Assembly (NCBI RefSeq): GCF_001311375.1
Contig: NZ_BBAS01000001.1
Location: 245,304-309,303, forward strand
Source of the DNA: Limosilactobacillus equigenerosi DSM 18793 = JCM 14505
GTDB lineage: Bacteria > Bacillota > Bacilli > Lactobacillales > Lactobacillaceae
Length of the DNA: 64,000 nucleotides
Reading direction: 5' to 3'
Shown: piece by piece, positions 1 through 8,533 of the stretch
How the letters are laid out: every line of letters starts with the position of its first letter
Position numbering within the stretch: the stretch's first letter is position 1
Translations under genes and position numbers: made by a program
The notes under the pieces: model-generated
Databases searched by the model: none
What the model was told of the DNA's origin: nothing
Seen by the model: the letters and a program-made list of their open reading frames with translations, nothing else

Positions 1-28
1 TTGACTAACGAACTCAAAATGCTATAAT
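1..28 (+). promoter_or_regulatory. Promoter of the thrS T-box transcript
   Basis: A TTGACT -35 box (1-6) and a perfect TATAAT -10 box (23-28) are separated by 16 bases, directly ahead of the T-box leader. The spacing and boxes fit a housekeeping sigma-A promoter. Confidence 0.8.
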
Positions 29-44
29 CACACGTATTAAGAGA

Positions 45-292
45 CATACTTGTTTTGTTTGAACCTAAGCCAGGGAGTGGTGCCAGTGGCTGGAAGCACC
101 ATTAGGTTCCTCAACTTGGACCACTCTTAATTTACCTAGCGCTGACTAGGATTTTTCGTTGGTTCGTGCCCACTATCGCACGATGAAAGGGAAAGATTAT
201 ATCTTTCTAAAGTTGGGTGGAACCACGCTAAGTATTGTTAATTGGCGTCCCTAGAGCGGTTTATTTTTAAGCTGCGCTAGGGACGTTTTTTT
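45..292 (+). promoter_or_regulatory. T-box riboswitch leader of thrS
   Basis: The leader has a Stem I base formed by 61-68 pairing with 102-109, the conserved T-box core GGGTGGAACCACG (215-227), and a Rho-independent terminator just before the thrS ribosome binding site. An ACC triplet near 119-121 followed by A is a plausible threonine specifier codon. Uncharged tRNA-Thr would pair with the T-box and favour antitermination, so thrS should be induced by threonine starvation. The T-box call is certain from the core; the exact specifier is inferred. Confidence 0.92.
245..292 (+). terminator. T-box regulated terminator before thrS
   Basis: GCGTCCCTAG (245-254) pairs with CTAGGGACG (277-285), followed by a T run. 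The 5' arm would be sequestered by the antiterminator formed with the T-box core. Confidence 0.9.
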
Positions 293-322
293 ATATATTT
301 TTTTATTTAAGGAGTGTTACTT

Positions 323-2128
323 ATGCCACAAGTTGCTGTAATGTCACCAGATGGATCAGTCAACAAGATTGATCGCGATTCAAATGAAGCTTTAGCTGCC
401 TTACGTCAATTAACGGCCCTCATGTTGAAGGCGGCCTTACATGACCAATTCCCAGGTATCCGCCTCGGGGATGCGGTAGCTGATGATAGTCAATTCTTTG
501 TTGATTCTGACAAAGATGACCAACAAGTTTCCGCTGACGAATTGGAAGCCTTAGAAGTTGCCATTAAGGGCCTCGCTAAAAACGATACCAAGGTTGACTT
601 CGTGAAGATGAGTGTTGAAGACGCCGTCAAGGAAGTGGCGGCCGATCCATTTTCTAAGGAATTAATCGAAGAACACGCCGAAGACGGCCAAGTTGCGATG
701 TACCAATTAGGGAACATTAAAGCCGTCGCCGTGGCCCCAGTAATGGTTTACGGTAACGTCGTGAAGAACTACCGCTTACTTTCCGTTGCCGGTGCTTACT
801 GGAAGGGCATGTCTTCCAACCCAATGTTACAACGGATTTACGGAACGAGCTTCTTTAAGAAAGAAGACTTAGAAGCGGACTTACAAGCTCGCCAAGAAGC
901 TAAGGAACGTGATCACCGGGTTATCGGGAACCAACTTGACTTATTCTTCGTTGATCCTAAAGTTGGGGCTGGGTTACCATACTGGTTACCAAAAGGGGCC
1001 ACGATTCGCCGGGTCATCGAACGTTACATCATCGACAAAGAAGTTGGTGATGATTACGAACACGTTTACACGCCAGTCTTAATGAACTTAGACGCTTACA
1101 AGACGTCTGGTCACTGGGACCACTACCGTGAAGATATGTTCCCACCAATGGACATGGGTGATGGCGAAATGTTAGAATTGCGGCCAATGAACTGTCCTTC
1201 TCACATCCAAGTCTTCAAGCACCACATCCGCTCTTACCGGGACTTACCATTACGGATTGCCGAACTCGGGATGATGCACCGTTACGAAAAGTCTGGGGCT
1301 CTCTCTGGTTTACAACGGGTACGGGAAATGACGTTAAACGACGGTCACACGTTCGTAACGTTAGACCAAATCCAAGCGGAATTCTCCAAGATTTTGAAGT
1401 TAATCATGGACGTCTACAAGGACTTTAACATTAACGATTACACGTTCCGGCTTTCCTACCGTGACCCTAAGAACACGGAAAAGTACTTTGCCAACGATGA
1501 AATGTGGGAACAAGCCCAACGGATGTTAAAGGGGGCCATGGATGACTTAGGCCTTGATTACTACGAAGCCGAAGGGGAAGCTGCCTTCTACGGACCTAAG
1601 CTTGATATCCAAACCAAGACGGCCCTTGGTAATGAAGAAACGATGTCAACAATTCAATTAGACTTCATGTTACCTGAAAAGTTTGACCTCCATTACATCG
1701 GGGAAGACGGTCAACAACACCGGCCAGTGATGATTCACCGGGGGGTTGTCGGCACGATGGAACGGTTCATGGCTTACTTAACGGAAATTTACAAGGGTGC
1801 CTTCCCTACTTGGTTGGCCCCACAACAAGTTAACATCATTCCAGTTAGCGAAGACAAGCATGGCGAATACGCCGATGCCGTTGCCAAGGCCTTGAAGCAC
1901 CTTAACATCCGCGCTAAGGTTGACCACCGCAACGAAAAGATGGGTTACAAGATTCGGGAATCACAAACGCAAAAGACGCCATACACGTTAGTTGTTGGTG
2001 ATGACGAATTAGCTAACCAAGCCGTCTCAGTCCGGAAATACGGTGAAAAGGAACAAACGAGCATGAGTCAAGCCGACTTTACGGCCATGATTCAAGCTGA
2101 TATTGCTACTTACTCCCGTGAAAACTAA
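323..2128 (+). CDS. thrS: Threonyl-tRNA synthetase, editing-site-deficient and TGS-reduced
   Basis: This class II synthetase attaches threonine to tRNA-Thr. ATG 323 is chosen because AAGGAG (309-314) lies 8 bases upstream; the protein is 601 residues against about 640-650 for the family. The catalytic core is intact: PKGATIRR of motif 1, the zinc ligands in MNCPSH, NDGHTF and MIHRGVV, motif 2 around [13 protein letters not shown], and a C-terminal anticodon-binding domain. The N-terminus is abnormal. Only the first strand of the TGS domain ([10 protein letters not shown]) remains before the sequence jumps to the editing domain. In that domain the HxxxH motif reads QLTAL, and the CRGxH region reads as VAVAPV. 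The four residues that hydrolyse Ser-tRNA-Thr in E. coli ThrRS are thus all absent. The frame is uninterrupted, so this is not a sequencing artefact of the kind seen elsewhere. It may be a second, specialised ThrRS. Confidence 0.95.
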   Translation: MPQVAVMSPDGSVNKIDRDSNEALAALRQLTALMLKAALHDQFPGIRLGDAVADDSQFFVDSDKDDQQVSADELEALEVAIKGLAKNDTKVDFVKMSVEDAVKEVAADPFSKELIEEHAEDGQVAMYQLGNIKAVAVAPVMVYGNVVKNYRLLSVAGAYWKGMSSNPMLQRIYGTSFFKKEDLEADLQARQEAKERDHRVIGNQLDLFFVDPKVGAGLPYWLPKGATIRRVIERYIIDKEVGDDYEHVYTPVLMNLDAYKTSGHWDHYREDMFPPMDMGDGEMLELRPMNCPSHIQVFKHHIRSYRDLPLRIAELGMMHRYEKSGALSGLQRVREMTLNDGHTFVTLDQIQAEFSKILKLIMDVYKDFNINDYTFRLSYRDPKNTEKYFANDEMWEQAQRMLKGAMDDLGLDYYEAEGEAAFYGPKLDIQTKTALGNEETMSTIQLDFMLPEKFDLHYIGEDGQQHRPVMIHRGVVGTMERFMAYLTEIYKGAFPTWLAPQQVNIIPVSEDKHGEYADAVAKALKHLNIRAKVDHRNEKMGYKIRESQTQKTPYTLVVGDDELANQAVSVRKYGEKEQTSMSQADFTAMIQADIATYSREN

Positions 2129-2141
2129 TTAATTTAACCTC

Positions 2142-2187
2142 AACCACGTCAGATTAGCCATTTCCTTTGGCTAACTGGCGTGGTTTG
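2142..2187 (+). terminator. Terminator after thrS
   Basis: ACCACG and TTAGCCA (from 2143) pair with TGGCTAA and CGTGGT (to 2184) around a TTTCCTT loop, giving a long stem. A TATAAT (2189-2194) follows immediately and may be the -10 of the next gene's promoter, so the two signals abut. Confidence 0.7.
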
Positions 2188-2223
2188 CTATAATAACTAC
2201 AATATTTCTTTTGGAGGTGCTTT

Positions 2224-2505
2224 ATGAAAGCCATTTTAACGACGGTTGGACAAGATAAGGCTGGCATTGTGGCCGGTGTTAGTACGTACTTATCCCACCA
2301 CGACATTAATATTTTAGATATCTCGCAAACCATTATGAACGAATTTTTCACCATGATGATGGTCGTTGACGTGCCCGATAATCTTGATTTTAACGCTACC
2401 ACAGCTGATTTAACTAATCTTGGATCGCAATTGGGCGTTGAAATTCAACTCCGCAACGAAAAGGTCTACACGGCCATGCACGAATTGGCTGGAGGAACAA
2501 ACTAA
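2224..2505 (+). CDS. ACT domain protein (UPF0237 family)
   Basis: This is a 93-residue single ACT domain protein, beginning [20 protein letters not shown], the typical ligand-binding ACT fold of the UPF0237 group. ACT domains bind amino acids or other small metabolites, but no ligand is established for this group. GGAGG lies 8 bases before the ATG. The stop overlaps the start of the next gene (TAATG), so the two are translationally coupled. UPF0237 and DUF711/UPF0210 genes are regularly paired in Firmicutes, which suggests one functional unit of unknown role. Confidence 0.9.
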   Translation: MKAILTTVGQDKAGIVAGVSTYLSHHDINILDISQTIMNEFFTMMMVVDVPDNLDFNATTADLTNLGSQLGVEIQLRNEKVYTAMHELAGGTN

Positions 2506-3849
2506 TGGATACCAAGCGAATTTTTGAAACCGTTGATATGATTAATCACGAAAACCTCGACTTACGAACCATTACGATGGGGATTTCGTTATTAGATTGT
2601 ATTGACCAAGACAGTGACGTTGCCTGCCAAAAAAATTTACGATAAAATCACGACCAAGGCAGCCCACTTAGTCGAAGTCGGGCAAGCGATTGAAGCTGAA
2701 TTTGGGATTCCGATTGCGAATAAGCGAATTACGGTTACGCCAATTGCTTTGATTGCTGGGGCCTCTGGAGACGCTGATTACGTCAAGTATGCCTTGACCC
2801 TCGAACGGGCTGCTGAAGCCGTGGGCGTAGATTTAATTGGGGGTTTTTCAGCCCTCGTCCAAAAAGGCATGACCCCCGCCGATGAAACGTTAATTAATTC
2901 CATTCCGGCAGCCTTCAAGCCACCACCCGGGTTTGTGCGAGCGTTAACGTTGGTTCAACTCGTACGGGGATTAATTTCGATGCCGTCAAGAAAATGGGTG
3001 AAATCGTGGTTGAACTCGAAGGCCGTGATCCCCTCTTAAATGGACGCCTCGTGGTCTTCTGTAATGCAGTTGAAGATAATCCGTTCATGGCCGGTGGTTT
3101 CCATGGCGTTGGTGAAGCCGATACAGTCATCAACGTTGGGGTATCTGGCCCAGGGGTGGTATTAAATGCCGTCAAACAAGTACCGAATGAACCACTTGAT
3201 GTCGTTGCCGAAACCATCAAACAAACCGCCTTTAAAGTGACGCGGATGGGCCAATTAGTCGGGACTGAGGCGTCCAACCGGCTCGGCGTTGACCTCGGGA
3301 TTGTTGATCTATCCTTAGCGCCAACCCCATCTGAAGGTGATTCAGTGGCTAACATTTTAGAAGCCATCGGACTCGAAACCGTTGGTACGCACGGAACCAC
3401 AGCTGCCCTCGCCATGCTTAACGATGCCGTTAAAAAAAGGTGGGATTATGGCCTGCAGTCATGTGGGAGGCTTATCCGGTGCCTTCATTCCTGAATCAGA
3501 AGATGCCGGCATGATCCGCGCGGCAGAACAAGGCACGTTAACCTTCGACAAACTAGAAGCCATGACGGCCGTTTGCTCCGTTGGGCTGGATATGATTGCC
3601 ATTCCAGGGGACACGCCAGCGACCACAATTAGTGCTATGATTGCCGATGAAGCCGCCATTGGAATGATTAATAATAAAACAACCGCCGTCCGGGTCATTC
3701 CAGTCCCCGGTAAAACCGTCGGTGAAGATATCGAATTTGGGGGGCTCTTCGGCCGGGCGCCAATTATGGCTGTTCATCCCGAAAGCTCCGCCCAAATGAT
3801 CAATCGTGGGGGACGCTTACCGGCTCCAGTTCATAGCTTTAAAAACTAG
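2505..3849 (+). CDS. DUF711 / UPF0210 (PFL-like) family protein, frameshifted in this sequence
   Basis: The corrected protein is about 447 residues and belongs to the DUF711/UPF0210 family, distantly related to glycyl-radical enzymes but of unproven function. Translation starts at ATG 2505, overlapping the ACT gene stop by one base. Three indels split the frame. An A run at 2629-2635 is one too long, one G is missing near 2919 (expected [12 protein letters not shown]), and an A run at 3432-3438 is one too long (expected [16 protein letters not shown]). Correcting all three gives one continuous frame with length divisible by three and the conserved glycine-rich [16 protein letters not shown] segment. 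The errors look like sequencing faults. The stop codon overlaps the first base of a dispersed repeat. Confidence 0.85.
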
Positions 3850-3996
3850 GTCGTAAATTCCAGGTCGCGAACCGAGCGTCAAAAGCGACGATAGGATAAC
3901 TTGGAAACGAGCGTTGACGTGGCAACACGTCGGCGCTCGTTTTCAGTTAGTCCTAGTCGCTTGCTCGGTGAGCGTAGTTAATAATCAGGTCGTGAG
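3848..3996 (+). repeat. Structured intergenic repeat, copy 1
   Basis: It begins on the last two bases of the DUF711 stop codon with AGGTCGTAA, repeats AGGTCGCGA at 3862, then forms a long hairpin (3872-3968). The tip is GACGTG-GCAA-CACGTC, then AACGAGCG pairs with CGCTCGTT, then AGGA/TCCT and AGCGAC/GTCGCT, with CCGAGC/GCTCGG at the base. It ends in GAGCGTAGTTA and a further AGGTCGTGAG (3988-3997). Related copies lie at 6859-6998 (minus strand) and 52413-52600. Confidence 0.8.
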
Positions 3997-4040
3997 CTCA
4001 GCTAGCAAAGCGCCGGTTGGGATTTATTTTTAACTAAAAT

Positions 4041-4077
4041 AAACGAGGCCGGAGAAGTTTTTCTCCGACCTCGTTTT
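4041..4077. terminator. Bidirectional terminator
   Basis: AAACGAGG-CGGAGAA pairs with TTCTCCG-CCTCGTTT, with T runs on both strands. It serves convergent DUF711 (plus) and the ABC permease gene (minus). Confidence 0.85.
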
Positions 4078-4092
4078 GATTTCCCAGGTAAT

Positions 4093-4752
4093 TTAATCGC
4101 GCCGTAATTGCATCCGCATCATAAACCCATAACTAATTAAGAGCATGATCAAAATCCAAATCACACTATAAATTACCAACGAAACTGACGAACCATGCAT
4201 TGTTAATACATCCGCTAAATGTTGCATGCTAGCTTCACTTGGATGCCAGTACTTAACCATCCACGTAATTACCCGTACTAATAAAGCAATTAATGCAATT
4301 GGTCCCCCAATTCCAACGATCAGTTTCCACTTGCGGGATAGTAACGCAAAGCCATTCCCAATCGCCAGCATGGTGCTAATTCCGCTTAACTGACCTAAAA
4401 AGGCCATGCCAACTTGGGCCCAGTTGCCATCGCGAGTCAACCACAACAGACACGTAATGAGAGATAATGTGATGACCCCCATGAATTGGCTCAGCCAAAT
4501 TTGGCGCCGCGTTTGCCCATTTTGCATCCCCAATTTAAATTCACTATATGGAACAATTAAGTAACCAAACACGGTTAGTGCCCCCAAAGAAGTTGTTAAA
4601 GTAACATATAATTGTTTAACAATATCATCCCAAGACATGGAGCTCGCAAATAGTAAACTAAATAATTGTAATCCAATCATGACGACTACCATGATGACAA
4701 CTGCAAACCCAAAGCGTCGCATGGTATCCCGATAAACTAATGGTAATTTCAT
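4093..4752 (-). CDS. ABC-2 type membrane permease
   Basis: This is a 219-residue hydrophobic protein with about six predicted membrane segments, alternating hydrophobic blocks such as FAVVIMVVVMIGLQLF and LSLITCLLWL. ATG 4752 is chosen because AAAGGAG precedes it by 7 bases; the longer upstream start lacks this. Its stop lies at the end of an operon gntR-ATPase-permease, and its start is one base from the ATPase stop. With the ATPase it should form a membrane exporter or bacitracin-type resistance/cell-envelope transporter of the YtrABC kind. The substrate cannot be read from the sequence. Confidence 0.8.
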   Translation of the reverse strand: MKLPLVYRDTMRRFGFAVVIMVVVMIGLQLFSLLFASSMSWDDIVKQLYVTLTTSLGALTVFGYLIVPYSEFKLGMQNGQTRRQIWLSQFMGVITLSLITCLLWLTRDGNWAQVGMAFLGQLSGISTMLAIGNGFALLSRKWKLIVGIGGPIALIALLVRVITWMVKYWHPSEASMQHLADVLTMHGSSVSLVIYSVIWILIMLLISYGFMMRMQLRRD

Positions 4753-4753
4753 G

Positions 4754-5617
4754 TTAAAGCTCCTTTCCATCCGTCAACGCAATAAAGGTCGTTTGTAAAT
4801 CAAGATGCTTCACCGTCACACTAGAAGTTGCGAGTTGCATTGCATCAATTGGTTGTACCACATAAACGGTTTTAATATGTCCAATTTCGTGGCTCCCTAA
4901 AATTGGCAATTCTTTCGTAATCGCGTCCACTTCTGCTGTTGGTCCACTAATTGCAAAGGCTTGGGCTAATAACTCTTCACTTGGTTGATCAACTTTAAAT
5001 TCACGGTTATCTAAAATAATAACGTGTTCAATTAAATTTTGGACTTCACTAATTAAGTGCGTCGATAACACAAACGTCCGTGGGCGTCGTTCGTATGTTT
5101 TCAATAATTCGCGGTAGAACATTTCCCGGTGACTGGCATCCAATCCTAACGTTGGTTCATCTAAGAAAATAAAGTCCGCCTTCACACACAACGCCGTAAT
5201 CAATTTCGCAATCGTCGTCAACCCCGTTGAAAGATTATCAACCATGCTATTTTCATCAATTCCAAATTCATTGGTTAACCGATGTGCTAAGGTAAAATCA
5301 AAGTCACCATACCCGCGGTCAGCCGCTTTAAATAACTCTTTAACTCGCGTCCGTTTTGGATACATATTAGTTTCGCTCATCAAATACATTTGTTGCCGGG
5401 CCGCAGGATTATTATTAATTGGTTCTCCATCGAATAAAATTTCCCCACTCGTGGCAAAATTTCGATCGTTAATTAAATTCAATAACGTACTTTTACCGGC
5501 ACCGTTCCGGCCCAATAAGCCATAGATTTTTCCTGCTTCTAAGGTTGTGGTCACATTATCTAAAATTACATGTCGACCAAACCGCTTGGTGACTTGCTTA
5601 ATCTTAATTGTTGCCAT
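4754..5617 (-). CDS. ABC transporter ATP-binding protein (YtrB-like)
   Basis: The 287-residue protein has Walker A GRNGAGKST, a degenerate signature LSTGL, Walker B FIFLDEP followed by TLGLD, and the switch His in VLSTHLI. It energises the adjacent permease. ATG 5617 is preferred over 5623 and 5635 because the GGGGG stretch is then at usual spacing. The start lies inside the 3' end of the gntR gene, so the two overlap by 14 bases and are probably translationally coupled. After the ATPase core, about 70 residues form a C-terminal extension of the kind seen in YtrB/EcsA-type ATPases. Confidence 0.9.
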   Translation of the reverse strand: MATIKIKQVTKRFGRHVILDNVTTTLEAGKIYGLLGRNGAGKSTLLNLINDRNFATSGEILFDGEPINNNPAARQQMYLMSETNMYPKRTRVKELFKAADRGYGDFDFTLAHRLTNEFGIDENSMVDNLSTGLTTIAKLITALCVKADFIFLDEPTLGLDASHREMFYRELLKTYERRPRTFVLSTHLISEVQNLIEHVIILDNREFKVDQPSEELLAQAFAISGPTAEVDAITKELPILGSHEIGHIKTVYVVQPIDAMQLATSSVTVKHLDLQTTFIALTDGKEL

Positions 5618-5987
5618 GGTCATACCCCCGTTCAATTAAACTCATTAACTCCGTTTGGCTGATGCCGAGTCGCTTAGCTTCCGCAATTACCTTTACCACA
5701 TACTCATCAAAGAATTCATCTTGGTGTTGCTTTACAATCATGGCTTGCGATTGGTCCGTCACAAACATCCCAATCCCGCGTTGCTTTACTAACAATCCTT
5801 GATCAACTAAAATATTCATCGCTTTGCGAACCGTCGCTGGATTAATATGCAATTCTTGTGATAACTGAGTCGTGGAAGGAATTCGTTCCCCAGCTTGATA
5901 GACCCCCGTTAACATCAACTCACTTAGTTGCGTAACTAATTGTTGATAAATCGGGGTCGTTTGATCAAATTCAAAATTCACCTTAAC
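5604..5987 (-). CDS. GntR-family (YtrA-type) transcriptional regulator
   Basis: This is a 127-residue regulator with an N-terminal winged helix (PIYQQLVTQLSELMLTG, then LHINPATVRKAMNILVDQGLL) and only a short helical tail, as in the YtrA subfamily, which lacks an effector domain. A GTG start at 5987 fits the AAGGGAG ribosome binding site five bases upstream; an ATG at 6005 would lie ahead of that site. It heads the operon with the two ABC genes and should repress it through the inverted repeat just upstream. Confidence 0.85.
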   Translation of the reverse strand, partial: VKVNFEFDQTTPIYQQLVTQLSELMLTGVYQAGERIPSTTQLSQELHINPATVRKAMNILVDQGLLVKQRGIGMFVTDQSQAMIVKQHQDEFFDEYVVKVIAEAKRLGISQTELMSLIERGYDHGNN

Positions 5988-6005
5988 TCCCTTCTTTCCT
6001 TGCAT

Positions 6006-6058
6006 TAGTTAGTTAGTTGGTTAATTACTTGTGTAACTAACTATATAACCAGCCATCC
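6006..6058 (-). promoter_or_regulatory. Probable GntR operator and promoter of the ABC operon
   Basis: A perfect 9-base inverted repeat, TAGTTAGTT (6010-6018) and AACTAACTA (6035-6043), with a 16-base spacer, lies 20-55 bases before the gntR start. A TATATA -10-like box on the minus strand (about 6041-6046) overlaps the distal arm. YtrA-type regulators bind such repeats, so autorepression is inferred. Confidence 0.6.
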
Positions 6059-6080
6059 CAAAATGCAACCCGCAAAATAA

Positions 6081-6113
6081 AAAACTGGTGAAATTTTACT
6101 TTCACCAGTTTTT
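6081..6113 (-). terminator. Terminator after lepB
   Basis: AAAACTGGTGAAA and TTTCACCAGTTTT form a 12-base-pair stem with a short loop. T tracts on both strands allow bidirectional use, and it lies 8 bases after the lepB stop. Confidence 0.85.
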
Positions 6114-6120
6114 ATCATCA

Positions 6121-6719
6121 TTATTCAAAATAATGTTGCCAAAATTTATTGATATTATATCGAGTTGTCGCATTGCCCGTCCATGGCATCAATTTGACGA
6201 CCCCCATAATTTTTTGGCGGGGAACAAAGCCCCAGTAACGACTGTCATTTGACACACTCCGATGGTCCCCCATGACAAAATATTGGCCTGCGGGAACTTT
6301 CGTGGCGCCATTATTAACCGTCCAACCATTCTTAACCGAGATACTTGCTAAATCCCAATTTCCCGTCCCAGTTGTCCGTTGATATTTACTAATATAACTT
6401 TGCTTGACCCGCTTATTATTAACGTATAATTGGCCATCTTTAACCCTTACTGTATCACCAGGTACTCCAATCACCCGCTTCACATAATTCGTCTTAGTGG
6501 TAGCTTGGGGATCGACCCCTTGGGCATCAAAAACCACTACGCTTCCCCGGTGGATTTTAGCGTGTTTTAATACCCAGACCCGTTCATTATTTTGTAAATT
6601 TGGTTGCATCGATGGTCCATCAACCGAACCCGTTGCACAACCAACATCATGCCACCAGCCACTGCTAGTCCTAACACAATTGGCCACAACCAACTTAAAA
6701 ATTCCCGTAATAATTTCAT
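6121..6719 (-). CDS. lepB: Signal peptidase I, one frameshift
   Basis: It cleaves Sec-type signal peptides at the outer face of the membrane. Catalytic Ser lies in DGPSMQP and the Lys general base in NYVKRVIGVPGD; the box MGDHRSVSNDSRYWG is also present. The true start is ATG 6719, with GGAG seven bases upstream. It encodes MKLLREFLSWLWPIVLGLAV, the expected single membrane anchor. One G is missing near 6624 (expected RVRVDGPSMQP), so the anchor and catalytic domain are in different frames here. The corrected length is 199 residues, normal for a Gram-positive type I enzyme. Confidence 0.9.
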
Positions 6720-6785
6720 TTGATTTCTCTCCAATAATCCTTATTAGCTCTATCATACACCGAATTTCACATTACTGCATTATAA

Positions 6786-6826
6786 AACCCGCCGCCGATG
6801 GAACTATAAACCATCAACGCCGGGTT
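6786..6826. repeat. Intergenic hairpin
   Basis: AACCCG (6786-6791) and CGGGTT (6821-6826) close an imperfect hairpin with an inner GATGG/CCATC stem. It sits between divergently decaying lepB leader sequence and the copy 3 repeat; no T run follows. Confidence 0.45.
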
Positions 6827-6858
6827 AACCGGTATGATACGGAGATTTTTACGTCCGC

Positions 6859-6998
6859 CTCACGACCTGCTTATTAACTACGTTCGCTCAGCATCGCCTT
6901 AGAGCCTAACTCAAAATGACGCCGAACCTGGTTTTTACAAGTTCCGACGCCATTTATATCGTTAGGCCACGGCTTCCCTGATGCGTGGCTCACGACCT
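6859..6998 (-). repeat. Structured intergenic repeat, copy 3 (minus strand)
   Basis: Read on the minus strand it starts two bases after the murE stop with AGGTCGTGAG. A CCACGCATCAGGGAAGCCGTGG hairpin (6967-6988) follows, then a larger hairpin closed by CCTAAC/GTTAGG (6905-6966), then GCGAACGTAGTTA (to 6875) and another AGGTCGTGAG (6859-6868). Its small CCACG...CGTGG module matches the second module of the copy at 52413-52600; the outer motifs match copy 1. Confidence 0.75.
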
Positions 6999-7000
6999 AA

Positions 7001-8527
7001 TTAATATTCACGCATCAACTGACTCGCCAATTGATAATCACCTACGTATGGAACATTATGGTCACCTTCACGCATGAAGTCTTCCCGTCCCTTAGCGGCC
7101 ATAAAGATGACATCGCCAGGTTGTGCTAACTCAAACGCAGCTTTAATTGTCGCTGCCCGATCGAGATTTTCATGAACTTCAAGCGTTGGATTCGTTAAAT
7201 TAGCCTTGATTTCCGCTAAAATGTGGTTGGGATCTTCACCATTATTATCTTCGCTTGTTAACATGGCTACATCCGCATATTCAGATAATGCGCGCCCCAC
7301 ATCTTGGCGCCGCGATTGCGCTTTACTCCCAATCGCACCAATCACTACAATTAAGCGACCATTTGGATACTCATGTTTCAAGAATTTAAAACTTTCCGTC
7401 AAACTTAAATAATTGTGCGCATAATCCGCCACTGCAATATAACCATGATCATTGGTTAAGATTTCCATCCGTCCCGGAACGACCGTTTGCGCTAATCCAT
7501 GCGCCAATTGATCAACGTCATCACTTAAATGCCGGGCCACAATTAAGGCCGCTAACGCATTCTCATAGTTGAAAAAGCCCGGAATCATGACTCGGAACCG
7601 TCCGCTTAACACTGGACTCCCTGCCGTCTGCGTGGCGACATCAAAATAGCCATGCGGTTGTGGCAGATATTGATAATCAGCATCTAAGTCCTGGGAACCA
7701 AATGATAAGACTGGCGTCCCATAAGTATCCGCTAATTCTATTAAGTAATCATATTCCGGAATTGCCCGGGAAATAATCATTTGGCGACTATTCTTAATTA
7801 ATTGACTCTTACAAGTTAAGTAATCATCAAAATCTGGGTGTTCAATTGGACTAATATGATCCGGGGAAATATTCAAAAAGACCCCATAATCAAATTCCAG
7901 TCCATAAACCCGATTCTTTTTGTACGCCTGACTGGAAACTTCCATTACCAACGTTGTCATTCCATGGTCAACTGCTGCCCGTAATAGCCGGTATAAGTCC
8001 AATGATTCCGGCGTCGTTAAATGAGCTTCCTCAAAGGTATGCCCATCAATACAGTTCGCTAATGATGATAACTGAGCAACTTTGGGTCCCAAAACTGCTT
8101 GTAACATATGCCGTAAGAAATAAACGGACGTCGTTTTCCCCTTTGTCCCAGTAAAGCCAATCATCGTTAGCGCTTGGTCGGGATTTCCATAAAATTCCCG
8201 TGTCAACACTGCCATCGCCTTTTGGACGTTGGTCACTAACAGTTGAACAGCCGGTGTATTTGGTAAATCAGCCACTAAATTGTGTTCCGTAACTAACGCA
8301 CTGGCCCCCGCCGTGATTGCATCAGCCGCATAGCGCGGATTAAAGGTCGCTCCTTTACAGAAGAATAAGGTTTGGGGTTCCACTTGCCGTGAATCATAGG
8401 CAACATGCTCATATTGCGTCGTCACTAAGGCCGCCGGAACGTAATAATGCCGTTGGTCACCAACAATTAAGCTCGTTAACAATTGGTGTTGTTTTAAAAT
8501 TTCAACTGCTTTTACTAACGTCAGCAT
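7001..8527 (-). CDS. murE: UDP-N-acetylmuramoyl-tripeptide synthetase (MurE), probably lysine-adding
   Basis: The 508-residue Mur ligase adds the third residue to UDP-MurNAc-L-Ala-D-Glu. It shows the ATP loop GFTGTKGKTT, the substrate segment HLTTPESL, the central-domain NISPDHISPIEHP, and ADYAHNYLSL before the C-terminal domain. The DNPR motif typical of diaminopimelate-adding enzymes is replaced by a DNNGEDP segment, so lysine is the more likely substrate. The neighbouring D-aspartate ligase gene supports this because that bridge attaches to L-Lys. The start lies six bases after the amidotransferase stop, making a three-gene cassette. Confidence 0.9.
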   Translation of the reverse strand: MLTLVKAVEILKQHQLLTSLIVGDQRHYYVPAALVTTQYEHVAYDSRQVEPQTLFFCKGATFNPRYAADAITAGASALVTEHNLVADLPNTPAVQLLVTNVQKAMAVLTREFYGNPDQALTMIGFTGTKGKTTSVYFLRHMLQAVLGPKVAQLSSLANCIDGHTFEEAHLTTPESLDLYRLLRAAVDHGMTTLVMEVSSQAYKKNRVYGLEFDYGVFLNISPDHISPIEHPDFDDYLTCKSQLIKNSRQMIISRAIPEYDYLIELADTYGTPVLSFGSQDLDADYQYLPQPHGYFDVATQTAGSPVLSGRFRVMIPGFFNYENALAALIVARHLSDDVDQLAHGLAQTVVPGRMEILTNDHGYIAVADYAHNYLSLTESFKFLKHEYPNGRLIVVIGAIGSKAQSRRQDVGRALSEYADVAMLTSEDNNGEDPNHILAEIKANLTNPTLEVHENLDRAATIKAAFELAQPGDVIFMAAKGREDFMREGDHNVPYVGDYQLASQLMREY

Positions 8528-8533
8528 TTCCTA

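Noticed and set aside
2915..3415. Long minus-strand ORF opposite DUF711
   Set aside because: It has Ser/Thr/Pro-rich composition typical of an antisense shadow, no ribosome binding site, and lies over a recognised family on the other strand.
3848..3996. The AGGTCGTGA repeats as a CRISPR array or transposon end
   Set aside because: There are no regularly spaced unique spacers, no cas genes, no transposase, and no target-site duplication.
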